Assembly: GCA_023417475.1 (NCBI GenBank)
Contig: JAEZFP010000073.1
Location: forward strand, 1-64,000
Length of the DNA: 64,000 nucleotides
Source: Bacillota bacterium
GTDB lineage: Bacteria > Bacillota > UBA4882 > UBA8346
Direction: 5' to 3'
Shown: positions 32,270-41,157 of the stretch, piece after piece
How the letters are laid out: the number at the start of each line of letters is the position of its first letter
How positions within the stretch are numbered: position 1 is the stretch's first letter
Made by a program: the position numbers and the translations under genes
The notes under the pieces: generated by a model
What the model was told of the DNA's origin: nothing
The model's database searches: none
Seen by the model: only the letters and a program-made list of their open reading frames with translations

Positions 32270-34489
32270 ATGGATATTTTAGCAGGGTTAAACGAACCAC
32301 AACGCGAAGCGGTCTGCCATACCGAGGGGCCGCTTCTCATTTTGGCGGGAGCGGGCTCGGGGAAGACCCGGGTGTTGACCCACCGCATCGCTTATCTGTT
32401 GTCGAAAGGGGTTGCCCCGTGGCAGATCCTGGCGGTGACCTTTACCAATAAAGCCGCGCAGGAAATGCGGGAACGGGTTAGCAAAATTGTTGGGCCGGGC
32501 GCCGAAGCGATCTGGGTCTCCACCTTCCATACCGCTTGCGTCCGGATCTTACGCAGCGAGATTGAAGCTTTGGGTTATAATCGCAACTTTGTCATTTTTG
32601 ACAGCCAGGATCAGGGGACGATCGTCAAGAATATTTTGAAAGAGATGAATCTAAGCGATAAAAGTTATGCGCCCAAAGCTTTGCTTAGTTCGATCTCCGG
32701 CGCGAAAAACGAACTGATCGGGGTTGAGGCCTACGCCCGGAAAGCGGACGACCATTGGTCCAATACGGTGGCTGAGGTGTATAAGCGTTACCAGCAGAAG
32801 TTGCGACAAAATAACGGCTTGGACTTTGACGATCTGATCATGATCACGGTCCGGCTCTTCCGGGAGCAACCGGAGGTGCTGGAGAAGTATCAACAGAAGT
32901 TCCGCTATATTATGGTCGACGAGTATCAGGATACCAACCACGCCCAATACGTCATGGTCAATTTGTTGGCCAAGCAGTATCAAAACCTTTGCGTCGTGGG
33001 TGACGACGACCAGTCGATTTATAGCTTCCGTAGCGCCGATATCCGGAATATCTTAGAGTTTGAGCGGGATTTTCCCCAAACTCATGTCATCAAATTGGAG
33101 CAGAACTACCGTTCCACCCAGAACATTTTGCTGGCCGCCAATGAGGTGATCAAAAACAATCGGGGCCGCCGGGAGAAGCGGTTGTGGACCGAAAATCGCG
33201 CAGGCGATAAGATCCTGTTATTCCGGGCCGATGATGAACGGGCCGAGGCTTGGTTTGTGGTGGATGAGCTCAAACGCTTGCACGATGAGGAAGGTTACAA
33301 ATACAATGACTTCGCCTTGTTATACCGGACCAACGCCCAATCGCGTAGTTTTGAAGAAGCCTTAATCCAACGCGGTTTGCCGTACCGGGTCATCGGCGGG
33401 TTACGCTTCTACGAACGGAAAGAGATCAAGGATATCCTGGCGTACTTGCGGCTGGTCTATAACCCGTCCGACCGGGTGAGCCTCGGCCGGGTCATCAACG
33501 TCCCCAAACGGGGGATTGGCGATGCCAGTTACGAACGGTTCCTCTTCTTTCTCGACGATAATCAGTATTCGGTAATGGAAGGGGCCGCCCATCTTGAGGA
33601 GATTCCCAGCCTCACCGCGCGGGCGCTCAAACCGTTAAGCGGCTTCTTCAGCCTGTTGCGGGGCTGGGTCGAGCAACGTGAGGTGTTGGGCGTTAAAGAG
33701 CTGGCCGAGCTGATTTTGAAAGAAAGCGCTTATCTGCAGGAACTGCGGGCTGAGAACACCATCGAGTCTCAGGGACGGTTAGAGAACTTGGACGAGTTTA
33801 TCTCCTTAACGGTTGAGTTTGAACGGAACAGTGACGATAAGAGTTTAGCCGCGTTTTTGGAAACGGTGGCATTGGTGGCTGATGTCGACAACTATGAAGC
33901 CGACGCCGAAACCGTGGTTTTGATGACGCTGCACTCCGCCAAAGGTTTGGAGTTTCCCATCGTGTTTCTGGTAGGTTTGGAAGAAGGGATTTTCCCGCAC
34001 AGCCGGGCGTTGCTGGAAAACCGCGAATTGGAGGAAGAACGGCGACTCTGTTACGTCGGAATAACCCGCGCCCAGCGCCGGCTGTACGTGACCCACGCTA
34101 ACTTGCGGACCGTTTACGGCAGCACCAACGTGGCCGCTCCGTCACGATTTCTGCTGGAACTTCCCCGGGAGATTTTGGCCAATGCCAAGGGAGCGAAAGC
34201 CAACACCTTGAGCACCGGACATCCCGCTCCAGTCGCGCCGCCGCAAGCGACAACACGGCCGACCCGACCAGGCATGCCGCCGGTGGCGCCGGTCAGGAAT
34301 GTCACGAAGACCGGAACTGATCCGGAGCAGATCCGGGTCGGGGTGAAGGTCCGCCATGTCAAATGGGGAATCGGCACGATTGTCACTAAGGAAGGCAATG
34401 GTCCGGAGGCCCAAGTGAAAGTGGCGTTCCCGGGTTTGGGGATCAAATCCTTGATTTTAGCCTACGCCAATCTGGAACTTGCAGATTAA
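32270..34489 (+). CDS. pcrA: ATP-dependent DNA helicase PcrA (UvrD/Rep family)
   Basis: 739 aa, typical of PcrA. SF1A 3'-5' helicase for repair and replication-fork upkeep. Motifs in order: LNEPQREAV (Q motif), AGAGSGKTRVLT (Walker A, ~28), TFTNKAAQEMRER (Ia), VDEYQDTN (II), GDDDQSIYSFRSAD (III), QNYRSTQNIL (IV), VVLMTLHSAKGLEFP (V), YVGITRAQRRL (VI). A Pro/Thr-rich linker leads to the C-terminal Tudor-like domain (VGVKVRHVKWGIGTIV) that binds RNA polymerase. ATG 32270 with TTGGAG 8 nt upstream. Confidence 0.97.
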   Translation: MDILAGLNEPQREAVCHTEGPLLILAGAGSGKTRVLTHRIAYLLSKGVAPWQILAVTFTNKAAQEMRERVSKIVGPGAEAIWVSTFHTACVRILRSEIEALGYNRNFVIFDSQDQGTIVKNILKEMNLSDKSYAPKALLSSISGAKNELIGVEAYARKADDHWSNTVAEVYKRYQQKLRQNNGLDFDDLIMITVRLFREQPEVLEKYQQKFRYIMVDEYQDTNHAQYVMVNLLAKQYQNLCVVGDDDQSIYSFRSADIRNILEFERDFPQTHVIKLEQNYRSTQNILLAANEVIKNNRGRREKRLWTENRAGDKILLFRADDERAEAWFVVDELKRLHDEEGYKYNDFALLYRTNAQSRSFEEALIQRGLPYRVIGGLRFYERKEIKDILAYLRLVYNPSDRVSLGRVINVPKRGIGDASYERFLFFLDDNQYSVMEGAAHLEEIPSLTARALKPLSGFFSLLRGWVEQREVLGVKELAELILKESAYLQELRAENTIESQGRLENLDEFISLTVEFERNSDDKSLAAFLETVALVADVDNYEADAETVVLMTLHSAKGLEFPIVFLVGLEEGIFPHSRALLENRELEEERRLCYVGITRAQRRLYVTHANLRTVYGSTNVAAPSRFLLELPREILANAKGAKANTLSTGHPAPVAPPQATTRPTRPGMPPVAPVRNVTKTGTDPEQIRVGVKVRHVKWGIGTIVTKEGNGPEAQVKVAFPGLGIKSLILAYANLELAD

Positions 34490-34569
34490 TTCCAGCGCTT
34501 TTTAGGGTGTATCCAGCAGGAACCCTAGTTTTTGGGTCGAATAATCAAACTTGAAAGGCGGCGAAGCTT

Positions 34570-36468
34570 TTGTCGAAACGAGTTTGGTTATTCGGCCTAA
34601 TTATTTTGGCGTTCCTTGCCGGGGCGGCAGTAACGATAATACATGCGGAGAGTCTGGACCTGGCGGTCACTTTGGATGGACGGGCGCTTGATCCGGAGAT
34701 CCGGGTGATCGAGAAAGACAACAGTCAATATATCAATCTGCCGTTTCTCGGGAAATACCTACATATTGCCAGCGACTGGGACCCGGATACCGGTGAGATT
34801 GGGCTTCGCTTTGGCAGTCTATCGATTGTGATGTTTGAAAACACCGTGGAGTATACCACTAATGGTGAGCCGCGTCGCTTGAAAACCGCGCCGTTTCAGC
34901 GAGACGGCCAACTTTGGCTGCCGTTGGAGTTTATTGGCCGTTTGGGGATTGCGGCAGTCAGTCAAAACGCGCAAAGTTTCAATTTGAGTTGGAACGACAA
35001 TTACCTGCTGGGTATGGAGGTTGTCAAATACCAAGATCGACCGGCTTTTGTTTTGATCGGCGCCAGACCGTTGCAGGTCAAAAGTTTCTTGCTGACCAAC
35101 CCGGACCGTCTGGTGGTCGATTTGGACGGAGTGATGCCTCATCCGGCGTTTGACGGGTCGTTGACCGACAACCCCCTCGTCAAAAAAGTGCGTTACAGCA
35201 AAACTGAAGCCGGTTTGCGGGTGGTTTTCGATCTCAACCAACTCAACGGTTACCGGATCATCCAAGAACCGAACTCCAACCGGCTGATGATTGTGATGAA
35301 CTACCGGGTCGATGAAGTCAGCTTCTTCACCAAGGATCAAGAACGCAAAGTTTATATCCGTTCAACCTTTCCCGCCAAATACCGGGTGGCGACTTACGAC
35401 CGGCCGAACCGGCTGGTGATTGATTTGGATGGCGCCACCTTAGCCGGGAATACCAATCCGATCGTCGGCGACGGTCAGTGGGTTAAGTCGGTCCGGATGA
35501 GCCAATTTGATCCCAATACGGTCCGGGTGGTTTTGGATTTGGGCGAAACAGCGCCGTGTTTTGTGACCCGTTCCCAAAACAATCCCAATTTGATTGAGGT
35601 CCGGACCATGCAACGGATTACGGCGCTAGCGTGGTCCGAGGCTAACGGCAGCGGGCAATTGACCATTGACAGCGACGGCGAGCTGGTCAATATCCTTCGC
35701 AAACAAAAAAACCCGCAACGCTTGGAGGTTGATTTCAACTTTGCCAAAGTGGGCGGCGGACTGACGGTACCGGCCATCAAAAGCGAACAGGTGAAGGGCG
35801 TCAAGATTTACAATCTGAACGCCACGACGGTTCGGATGGAGATTGCGCTCAATTATTTTGTGGGAGTCAACACGCAAAGCAGCGCCGACCGGCGGAGATT
35901 GGTGATCGGTTTCAAACGTTCGCCGATCATCGGCAAGACAGTGGTGCTCGACCCCGGCCACGGTGGGGTTGATCCCGGCGCCAGCGGCCGTCAGGGTACT
36001 CTTGAAAAAGAGGTGAACCTTGATGTCTCGTTGCATCTGAAGAGTCTTTTGGAAGAAGCCGGCGCCCACGTGGTAATGACGCGGATGGACGATACCTTTA
36101 TCAGCCTGTATGAACGATCGTTCCTTGCCAACTATATCTTCGCGGATTTATTCGTTAGCGTTCACACCAATAATCATCAGAATTATCAGGTCCAAGGCGT
36201 TGAGGTATACTACTACCAAAGCCGGGCCGATTCCAAAGCCTTGGCCAAAAATGTCCTGGATGAACTGATTCGTAATACCCAATTTAATAATTTGGGCGTC
36301 AAATACAACGATTTTGTGGTGATCCGCGAGGCGCAGATGCCCGGCATCCTGGTGGAGTTGGGTTTTCTCTCCAATTTTCAAGAAGAAACCACCATCCGGT
36401 CGCCCGAGTTCCGCGAAAAGGCCGCGGCAGGCATCTTCCAGGGCATTATGGATTTTTATCAGAATTAG
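34570..36468 (+). CDS. N-acetylmuramoyl-L-alanine amidase with stalk and AMIN domains
   Basis: 632 aa. Signal peptide (FGLIILAFLAGAAVTIIHAES), a copper-amine-oxidase-N-like stalk domain (~30-140), three AMIN-like repeats (~145-455; LVVDLDGVMPHP, LVIDLDGATLAG), then Amidase_3 (~460-632): VVLDPGHGGVDPGASG, EKEVNLDVSLHLKSLLEE, MTRMDDTFISLYER, FVSVHTNNH and the catalytic Glu in PGILVELGFLSN. It cuts the MurNAc-L-Ala bond of peptidoglycan outside the membrane; AMIN modules tether it to the envelope. Start TTG 34570 with AAAGGCGG upstream. Stands alone, 80 nt after pcrA. Confidence 0.93.
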   Translation: MSKRVWLFGLIILAFLAGAAVTIIHAESLDLAVTLDGRALDPEIRVIEKDNSQYINLPFLGKYLHIASDWDPDTGEIGLRFGSLSIVMFENTVEYTTNGEPRRLKTAPFQRDGQLWLPLEFIGRLGIAAVSQNAQSFNLSWNDNYLLGMEVVKYQDRPAFVLIGARPLQVKSFLLTNPDRLVVDLDGVMPHPAFDGSLTDNPLVKKVRYSKTEAGLRVVFDLNQLNGYRIIQEPNSNRLMIVMNYRVDEVSFFTKDQERKVYIRSTFPAKYRVATYDRPNRLVIDLDGATLAGNTNPIVGDGQWVKSVRMSQFDPNTVRVVLDLGETAPCFVTRSQNNPNLIEVRTMQRITALAWSEANGSGQLTIDSDGELVNILRKQKNPQRLEVDFNFAKVGGGLTVPAIKSEQVKGVKIYNLNATTVRMEIALNYFVGVNTQSSADRRRLVIGFKRSPIIGKTVVLDPGHGGVDPGASGRQGTLEKEVNLDVSLHLKSLLEEAGAHVVMTRMDDTFISLYERSFLANYIFADLFVSVHTNNHQNYQVQGVEVYYYQSRADSKALAKNVLDELIRNTQFNNLGVKYNDFVVIREAQMPGILVELGFLSNFQEETTIRSPEFREKAAAGIFQGIMDFYQN

Positions 36469-36512
36469 CGGCATAAGCTAAGTGAAACATCGGTGAACAA
36501 TGCCGCGAAAGG

Positions 36513-37604
36513 GTGAAGCGGGTGACGGAGTTAACGAAGTTAGTGATCGAACTGGCGGACGCGTTTGGACCGTCTGGTTTTGAAGGGGAAGTGCGGGAGA
36601 TCTTTCGGCGCCAGACTGAAGCGGTGGCCGAGATCGCTTATGATAATTTGGGAAGTATTGTGGCGACTCATCGCGGCGGGACTGTCGGACCGAAGATTTT
36701 ACTGGCGGCGCACTTGGATGAAGTTGGACTGCTGATCCGGGCGATTATGCCGAACGGTTATCTGAAGGTGGTTCCGTTGGGCGGTTGGTGGCCGCCAACC
36801 TTGTTGGCGCAACGGGTTTTGATCCGTTCGAGTCGCGGCGACCATCTGGGTGTCATGGGGGCCAAACCGCCCCATTTTCTGGGTGAGGAAGACAAAAACC
36901 GGGCGTTAAAGTTGAACGATCTTTATATCGACGTTGGCGCGCGCAATGCCGAAGCGGTGAGGGCGTTGGGAATCGCCGTCGGCGACCCGGTGGCGCCGGC
37001 GGTTGCCACCAGCCGTTTGAGCGGAACCGACACTTTAGTCGGAAAAGCTTTTGACGACCGGATTGGTTGCGCGGCAGTCATCCAATTGTTGCGCGAATTG
37101 GATGGCACTCAACCCAACCGGGTTTACGGCGCCGGGACCGTTCAGGAGGAAAATGGACTGAAGGGAGCCCGAGCGGTATCTTCATTGGTTCAACCAGACT
37201 TGTGCCTAGTATTGGAAGGCCCGCCTGCTGATGATTTTCCCGACAATTCCGTTGTCCAAGGCCGTTTGGGAGGTGGCCCGCAGATCCGGATTTACGATCC
37301 GTCGATGTTTGCCAACCAAACCTTGGCCAAATTGGCGATTGCCCAAGCCGAGCAGTTGGGTATCGCTTATCAGGTGACGGTCCGTGAAAGCGGCGGCACC
37401 GACGGCAGCGCGATTCAACTCGCCGGGACGGGTGGTGTTCCCACGTTAGTGTTGGGGGTTCCGGTTCGTTACGCCCATAGCCACCAAGGAATCGTAGCCT
37501 TGGACGACCTGGCAGCGACCATTAAGCTTTTAAAGGGGTTGATTTACGCCTTGGACGAAACGACCGTGGCGCAATTAAAGCAAAATCCCTGGAGCGCCTG
37601 GTGA
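36513..37604 (+). CDS. M42 family metallo-aminopeptidase (glutamyl/deblocking type)
   Basis: 363 aa. Dinuclear-metal enzyme of the M42 family. Seen: FGPSGFEGEVRE, AAHLDEVGLLI (metal His and Asp), KAFDDRIGCA (bridging Asp), QEENGLKGA (catalytic Glu pair), LVLEGPPADD (metal Glu/Asp), and RYAHSHQGIVALDDL with the last metal His. A cytosolic tetrahedral dodecamer in known members, trimming peptides. Start GTG 36513 or 36522; an AAAGGG site precedes the second at better distance. Terminator at 37643. Confidence 0.92.
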   Translation: MKRVTELTKLVIELADAFGPSGFEGEVREIFRRQTEAVAEIAYDNLGSIVATHRGGTVGPKILLAAHLDEVGLLIRAIMPNGYLKVVPLGGWWPPTLLAQRVLIRSSRGDHLGVMGAKPPHFLGEEDKNRALKLNDLYIDVGARNAEAVRALGIAVGDPVAPAVATSRLSGTDTLVGKAFDDRIGCAAVIQLLRELDGTQPNRVYGAGTVQEENGLKGARAVSSLVQPDLCLVLEGPPADDFPDNSVVQGRLGGGPQIRIYDPSMFANQTLAKLAIAQAEQLGIAYQVTVRESGGTDGSAIQLAGTGGVPTLVLGVPVRYAHSHQGIVALDDLAATIKLLKGLIYALDETTVAQLKQNPWSAW

Positions 37605-37642
37605 GATTGCCAACGGCGCATAATTATTCGTTGGACCAAAGT

Positions 37643-37672
37643 AACCTCACTCCAGCCGGGGTGAGGTTTTTT
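37643..37672 (+). terminator. Terminator of the M42 peptidase gene
   Basis: AACCTCAC, 10-nt loop, GTGAGGTTTTTT. Confidence 0.9.
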
Positions 37673-37819
37673 CGCGGAGTTTAACCGGCTTTGGGGTAGA
37701 CGGAGCAGCCGGAATGGTTTATAATGAAATGATTAGGACTTTAGTAAATTAAGGAAATTTGTCGATAAATATGTACGGTTCGGAAGTGTGGCATACATCA
37801 ATAAGAGGGAGCGATGGGA

Positions 37820-38743
37820 ATGGCAGTACGGCACATGACGAATTTTAAGGGATGGTCGGGGCAGGAACTGCGCGAATTATTGGAATTGGCGGTCAAGGTC
37901 AAGCAAAATCAGCCGCAATATTGGCAGGCATTGGATCATTTGACCTTGGGCATGATCTTTCAAAAGACTTCGACCCGGACCCGCGTATCGTTTGAAGTGG
38001 CCATGACCCAACTGGGCGGGCATGCGATTTATATGGATTGGCGCAGTACCAACCTGGTCTTGGCGGAGATGAAGGATGAGATCCGCTACCTCTCCCGGAA
38101 TGTCGATGTTTTGATGGCGCGGGTGCTCACCTTCGAACAAGTTCAAGAGATGGCCGATTATTCCTATGTGCCGGTCATTAACGGTTGCGACAACAAATAC
38201 CACCCGACCCAGGCGTTAGCCGATTTTATGACCATCCTGGAACATAAAGGGCATTTGGAAGGGATCAATCTTGTCTACAGCGGGATCCACAATAATGTCG
38301 CCAACTCCCTGATTGAAGGCGGCACTAAATTGGGGATGAAGATTACCATGGTGACCCCGGAGATTAATGAGGCCAGCCTGGACAAGGAACTTTTGGACCA
38401 AGCCGCGGCTACCGGTTTATATCAGCGCACGCTTGACCTTCAGGCAGCGGTCGCCCAAGCCGATGTGGTTTATACCGACACCTGGGTCGACATGGAATTT
38501 TTCCTGGATCCGAAGTTTGCCGCCGAGAAAGAACGCCGGATCGCCCAGATGCTCCCGTACCAATTGAACGGGGAGTTGTTGCAAGACAGCAAGGCCTTGA
38601 TCATGCACGATATGCCGATTCATACCGGTTATGAGATTACCCGCGATGTGATCGAGCAACCGAACTCCGTCATTTTCGACCAGGCCGAAAACCGGTTGCA
38701 CGCTGAAAAAGCGGTGTTGCTCAAACTGTTGGGTCGGGGTTGA
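37820..38743 (+). CDS. Ornithine/aspartate carbamoyltransferase family enzyme, atypical
   Basis: 307 aa. Carbamoyl-phosphate domain is intact: STRTRVSFEVAMTQLGGHAIYMD (residues ~50-72) and HPTQALADFM (~132). The second, substrate-side motif is unusual: ornithine carbamoyltransferases have HCLPAxR and aspartate enzymes HPLPR, but here the position reads MHDMPIHTGYEI, so the catalytic Cys is replaced by Asp. This implies a different amino substrate or an ornithine-like variant group; a true ArgF cannot be assumed. No arginine genes are adjacent. ATG 37820 with GAGGGAG upstream; TATAAT at 37720 may be its -10. The Cys-rich small gene follows 15 nt after. Confidence 0.82.
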   Translation: MAVRHMTNFKGWSGQELRELLELAVKVKQNQPQYWQALDHLTLGMIFQKTSTRTRVSFEVAMTQLGGHAIYMDWRSTNLVLAEMKDEIRYLSRNVDVLMARVLTFEQVQEMADYSYVPVINGCDNKYHPTQALADFMTILEHKGHLEGINLVYSGIHNNVANSLIEGGTKLGMKITMVTPEINEASLDKELLDQAAATGLYQRTLDLQAAVAQADVVYTDTWVDMEFFLDPKFAAEKERRIAQMLPYQLNGELLQDSKALIMHDMPIHTGYEITRDVIEQPNSVIFDQAENRLHAEKAVLLKLLGRG

Positions 38744-38758
38744 ACGGAGGGAACCGGA

Positions 38759-38899
38759 ATGGATTGCCAAAACCGTGAACAGAATAAACAACATTGCACC
38801 TGTTCCGCAAAGCAGTGTCCCCGCTTTGGAATTTGTTGCGAATGTTTAAAATACCACCGTGACAACGGTGGTAAACCACGTTGTCTGAGAAAAGCTTGA
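38759..38899 (+). CDS. Cys-rich small protein, DUF6485-like (46 aa)
   Basis: GGAGGG lies 7 nt before ATG 38759. Eight Cys in 46 residues: CTCSAKQCPRFGICCECLKYHR plus flanking C3 and C42. The CPRxGxCCECxxYHR pattern is that of the DUF6485 group of short zinc- or Fe-S-binding-looking proteins in anaerobes. Sits between the carbamoyltransferase and fumarase genes, probably co-transcribed. Function unknown. Confidence 0.8.
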   Translation: MDCQNREQNKQHCTCSAKQCPRFGICCECLKYHRDNGGKPRCLRKA

Positions 38900-38926
38900 T
38901 TTTGGTTGTTTGATAGGGGAAAAGCA

Positions 38927-39769
38927 ATGCGTCAAATTGATACGGAAACCATTAGCGAACTCGTTGCCGCGTTATGCCGGGAGGCCAATCTTTCCCTTGG
39001 TCCCGATCTGCATCAAGCGTTGGCGCGGGCGGTGGCGGAAGAGGAGTCGCCCACCGGCCGGGCCTGTCTCAACGGGTTGATTGAAAATCTGGCCGTCGCC
39101 GGGGAACAGCAGCTTCCGATCTGCCAGGATACCGGGATGGCGGTGATCTTTGTCGATTATGGTCAGGAGGTTACCGTCAGCGGCGGTGATTTCGTCGCGG
39201 CGATCAATGAAGGAGTCCGTCGTGGTTATCAGGAGGGATTTTTACGGAAGTCGGTGGTTGCGACCCCATTTTGGCGGACCAATACCGGGGATAATACCCC
39301 GGCGGTGATTCATACCCGGGTTGTGCCCGGGGACCGTCTGACGATTACGGTCGCCCCCAAAGGGTTTGGCAGCGAAAATATGAGCCGTTTGGCCATGTTG
39401 ACTCCGGCGCAAGGGTTAGCCGGGGCGAAAGAGTTTATCATCGATACCGTCAGTAAAGCCGGGGCTAACCCTTGTCCACCGGTGGTGGTCGGGGTTGGGG
39501 TCGGCGGGACAATGGAGTTGGCGGCGGAGTTGGCCAAACGTTCCCTGCTGCGGGAGATTGGTTCGGTCAATCCTGATTCACGTTATGCCCAGTTGGAAGC
39601 GGAGTTGCTCATGGCCGTTAATGAACTGGGGATCGGCCCGCAAGGGTTGGGCGGCCGTTGTACTGCTCTGGCCGTGCATATTGAGAGCTATCCGACCCAT
39701 ATCGCCGGTCTGCCGGTGGCGGTCAATATCTCATGTCATGTCACCCGCCATCAGTGCGGAACGATTTAA
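38927..39769 (+). CDS. fumA: Fumarate hydratase class I, alpha subunit
   Basis: 280 aa. N-terminal half of the two-subunit, iron-sulfur class I fumarase (or L-tartrate dehydratase) family. Seen: LPICQDTGMAVIFVDYGQ with the first cluster Cys, TPFWRTNTGDNTPAVIHT, APKGFGSENMSRLAMLTPAQG, GANPCPPVVVGVGVGGTMELAAELAKRSLLR (second Cys) and QGLGGRCTALAVHIES (third Cys). Start ATG 38927 (AGGGGA upstream); the longer frame from 38906 is rejected. Beta subunit follows 16 nt on. Substrate fumarate is likelier than tartrate because both subunits are split. Confidence 0.94.
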   Translation: MRQIDTETISELVAALCREANLSLGPDLHQALARAVAEEESPTGRACLNGLIENLAVAGEQQLPICQDTGMAVIFVDYGQEVTVSGGDFVAAINEGVRRGYQEGFLRKSVVATPFWRTNTGDNTPAVIHTRVVPGDRLTITVAPKGFGSENMSRLAMLTPAQGLAGAKEFIIDTVSKAGANPCPPVVVGVGVGGTMELAAELAKRSLLREIGSVNPDSRYAQLEAELLMAVNELGIGPQGLGGRCTALAVHIESYPTHIAGLPVAVNISCHVTRHQCGTI

Positions 39770-39785
39770 TTGACGAGGCGAGGCT

Positions 39786-40343
39786 ATGGAAACCAAACGT
39801 ATTAAATTACCCCTTTCCGAAGATGCTATCTACCAGTTGCGCGCGGGCGATTCGGTGTTGCTGAGCGGAATCTTATTGACCGGACGGGATGCGGCGCACC
39901 AACGGCTCATTCAAACCCTCCGGGAAGGGAAAGAACTCCCGGTGCAACTGGCTGGGGCGACCATCTTTTACGTGGGGCCTTCTCCCACCCCGCCGGGCAA
40001 AGTCATTGGCGCGGCCGGTCCCACTACCAGCGGCCGGATGGATTCTTATACTCCGGAGCTGTTGCAAATCGGGCTGAAAGGCATGATCGGCAAAGGGCAG
40101 CGTTCTCCGGAGGTGATCGCGGCGATCCGTCAGTATGGCGCCGTTTATTTCGCGGCGTTGGGCGGGGCCGGCGCTTTAGTGGCCAAAGCCATTCGCACGG
40201 CTGAGGTGGTTTGTTACCCCGATTTGGGAACCGAAGCGATTCATCGTTTTGAGGTGGAAGATTTTCCGGTTATTGTGGCGATCGACGCGGCGGGGAACGA
40301 TCTGTACCAACAAGGCCGCGCCGCGTATGCCCGTAAGTTGTGA
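39786..40343 (+). CDS. fumB: Fumarate hydratase class I, beta subunit
   Basis: 185 aa. C-terminal partner of the alpha subunit. Seen: LRAGDSVLLSGILLTGRDAAHQRL, IFYVGPSPTPPGKVIGAAGPTTSGRMDSYTPELL, MIGKGQRSP, YFAALGGAGAL and EDFPVIVAIDAAGNDLY, the class-I beta-subunit pattern. The gene symbol follows subunit usage in two-gene clostridial systems and is not the E. coli FumB. Operon with the alpha gene. Confidence 0.94.
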   Translation: METKRIKLPLSEDAIYQLRAGDSVLLSGILLTGRDAAHQRLIQTLREGKELPVQLAGATIFYVGPSPTPPGKVIGAAGPTTSGRMDSYTPELLQIGLKGMIGKGQRSPEVIAAIRQYGAVYFAALGGAGALVAKAIRTAEVVCYPDLGTEAIHRFEVEDFPVIVAIDAAGNDLYQQGRAAYARKL

Positions 40344-40386
40344 TGATGTTGTAAACATCAATTAGATTCGAGTTGGAGGATACATT

Positions 40387-41157
40387 ATGGAACGTCTCGA
40401 CGGTCGTCAATATGATGAACTGCGTCAAGTGAAGATCCACCGCGATTATATCATTCACGCCGAAGGTTCGGTGTTGATTGAGGTGGGCAATACCAAAGTC
40501 ATTTGTACGGCTACGATTGAAGATAAAGTGCCATCCTGGTTAAAAGGGCAAGGAGTCGGTTGGATTAGCGCCGAATACGCAATGTTGCCGCGGGCGACGC
40601 CCCAACGGAATATCCGTGAGGCGGCCAAAGGAAAGATCAGCGGCCGGACCCAGGAGATCCAACGGCTGGTCGGCCGTTCGCTCCGGGCGGTGGTCGATCT
40701 GAAAGCGTTGGGAGAAAAAACCATCTGGATTGACTGCGATGTGATCCAAGCGGATGGCGGAACCCGGACGGCTTCGATTACCGGAAGTTTTGTCGCTTTG
40801 GCCGATGCGTTGAATAAAGTGATCCCGGCCCACCACGGGTTGCCGTTGTTTGATTACTTGGCCGCCACCAGCGTCGGCATTTATGATAACGTCCAATTGT
40901 TGGACCTTTGTTACGCTGAGGATTCGAAGGTGTCGGTCGATATGAATTTGGTGATGACCGGCGCCGGTAAAATGGTCGAAGTCCAGGGTACGGCCGAAGG
41001 AAATCCCTTCTCCTGGGACGAGTGCATCGACCTGATGGGTTTGGCCCAAAAAGGAATTCAAGATTTGGTTGCGATTCAAAAAGCGGTTTTAGGTCCCGTG
41101 GCCAATCGGATTGGGGGGATCGCCGGTGCGAAAACTCGTCCTGGCCACGACGAATAA
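40387..41157 (+). CDS. rph: Ribonuclease PH
   Basis: 256 aa, usual size. Phosphorolytic 3'-5' exonuclease trimming tRNA 3' ends. Seen: RHYLR-like VKIHRDYIIHAEGSVLIEVGNTKVICTATIE, WISAEYAMLPRATPQR (with active-site Arg), GRTQEIQRLVGRSLRAVVDL, WIDCDVIQADGGTRTASITGSFVAL (phosphate site). GGAGG 8 nt before ATG 40387. Overlaps rdgB by 32 nt, a common rph-rdgB arrangement in Firmicutes. Confidence 0.97.
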   Translation: MERLDGRQYDELRQVKIHRDYIIHAEGSVLIEVGNTKVICTATIEDKVPSWLKGQGVGWISAEYAMLPRATPQRNIREAAKGKISGRTQEIQRLVGRSLRAVVDLKALGEKTIWIDCDVIQADGGTRTASITGSFVALADALNKVIPAHHGLPLFDYLAATSVGIYDNVQLLDLCYAEDSKVSVDMNLVMTGAGKMVEVQGTAEGNPFSWDECIDLMGLAQKGIQDLVAIQKAVLGPVANRIGGIAGAKTRPGHDE

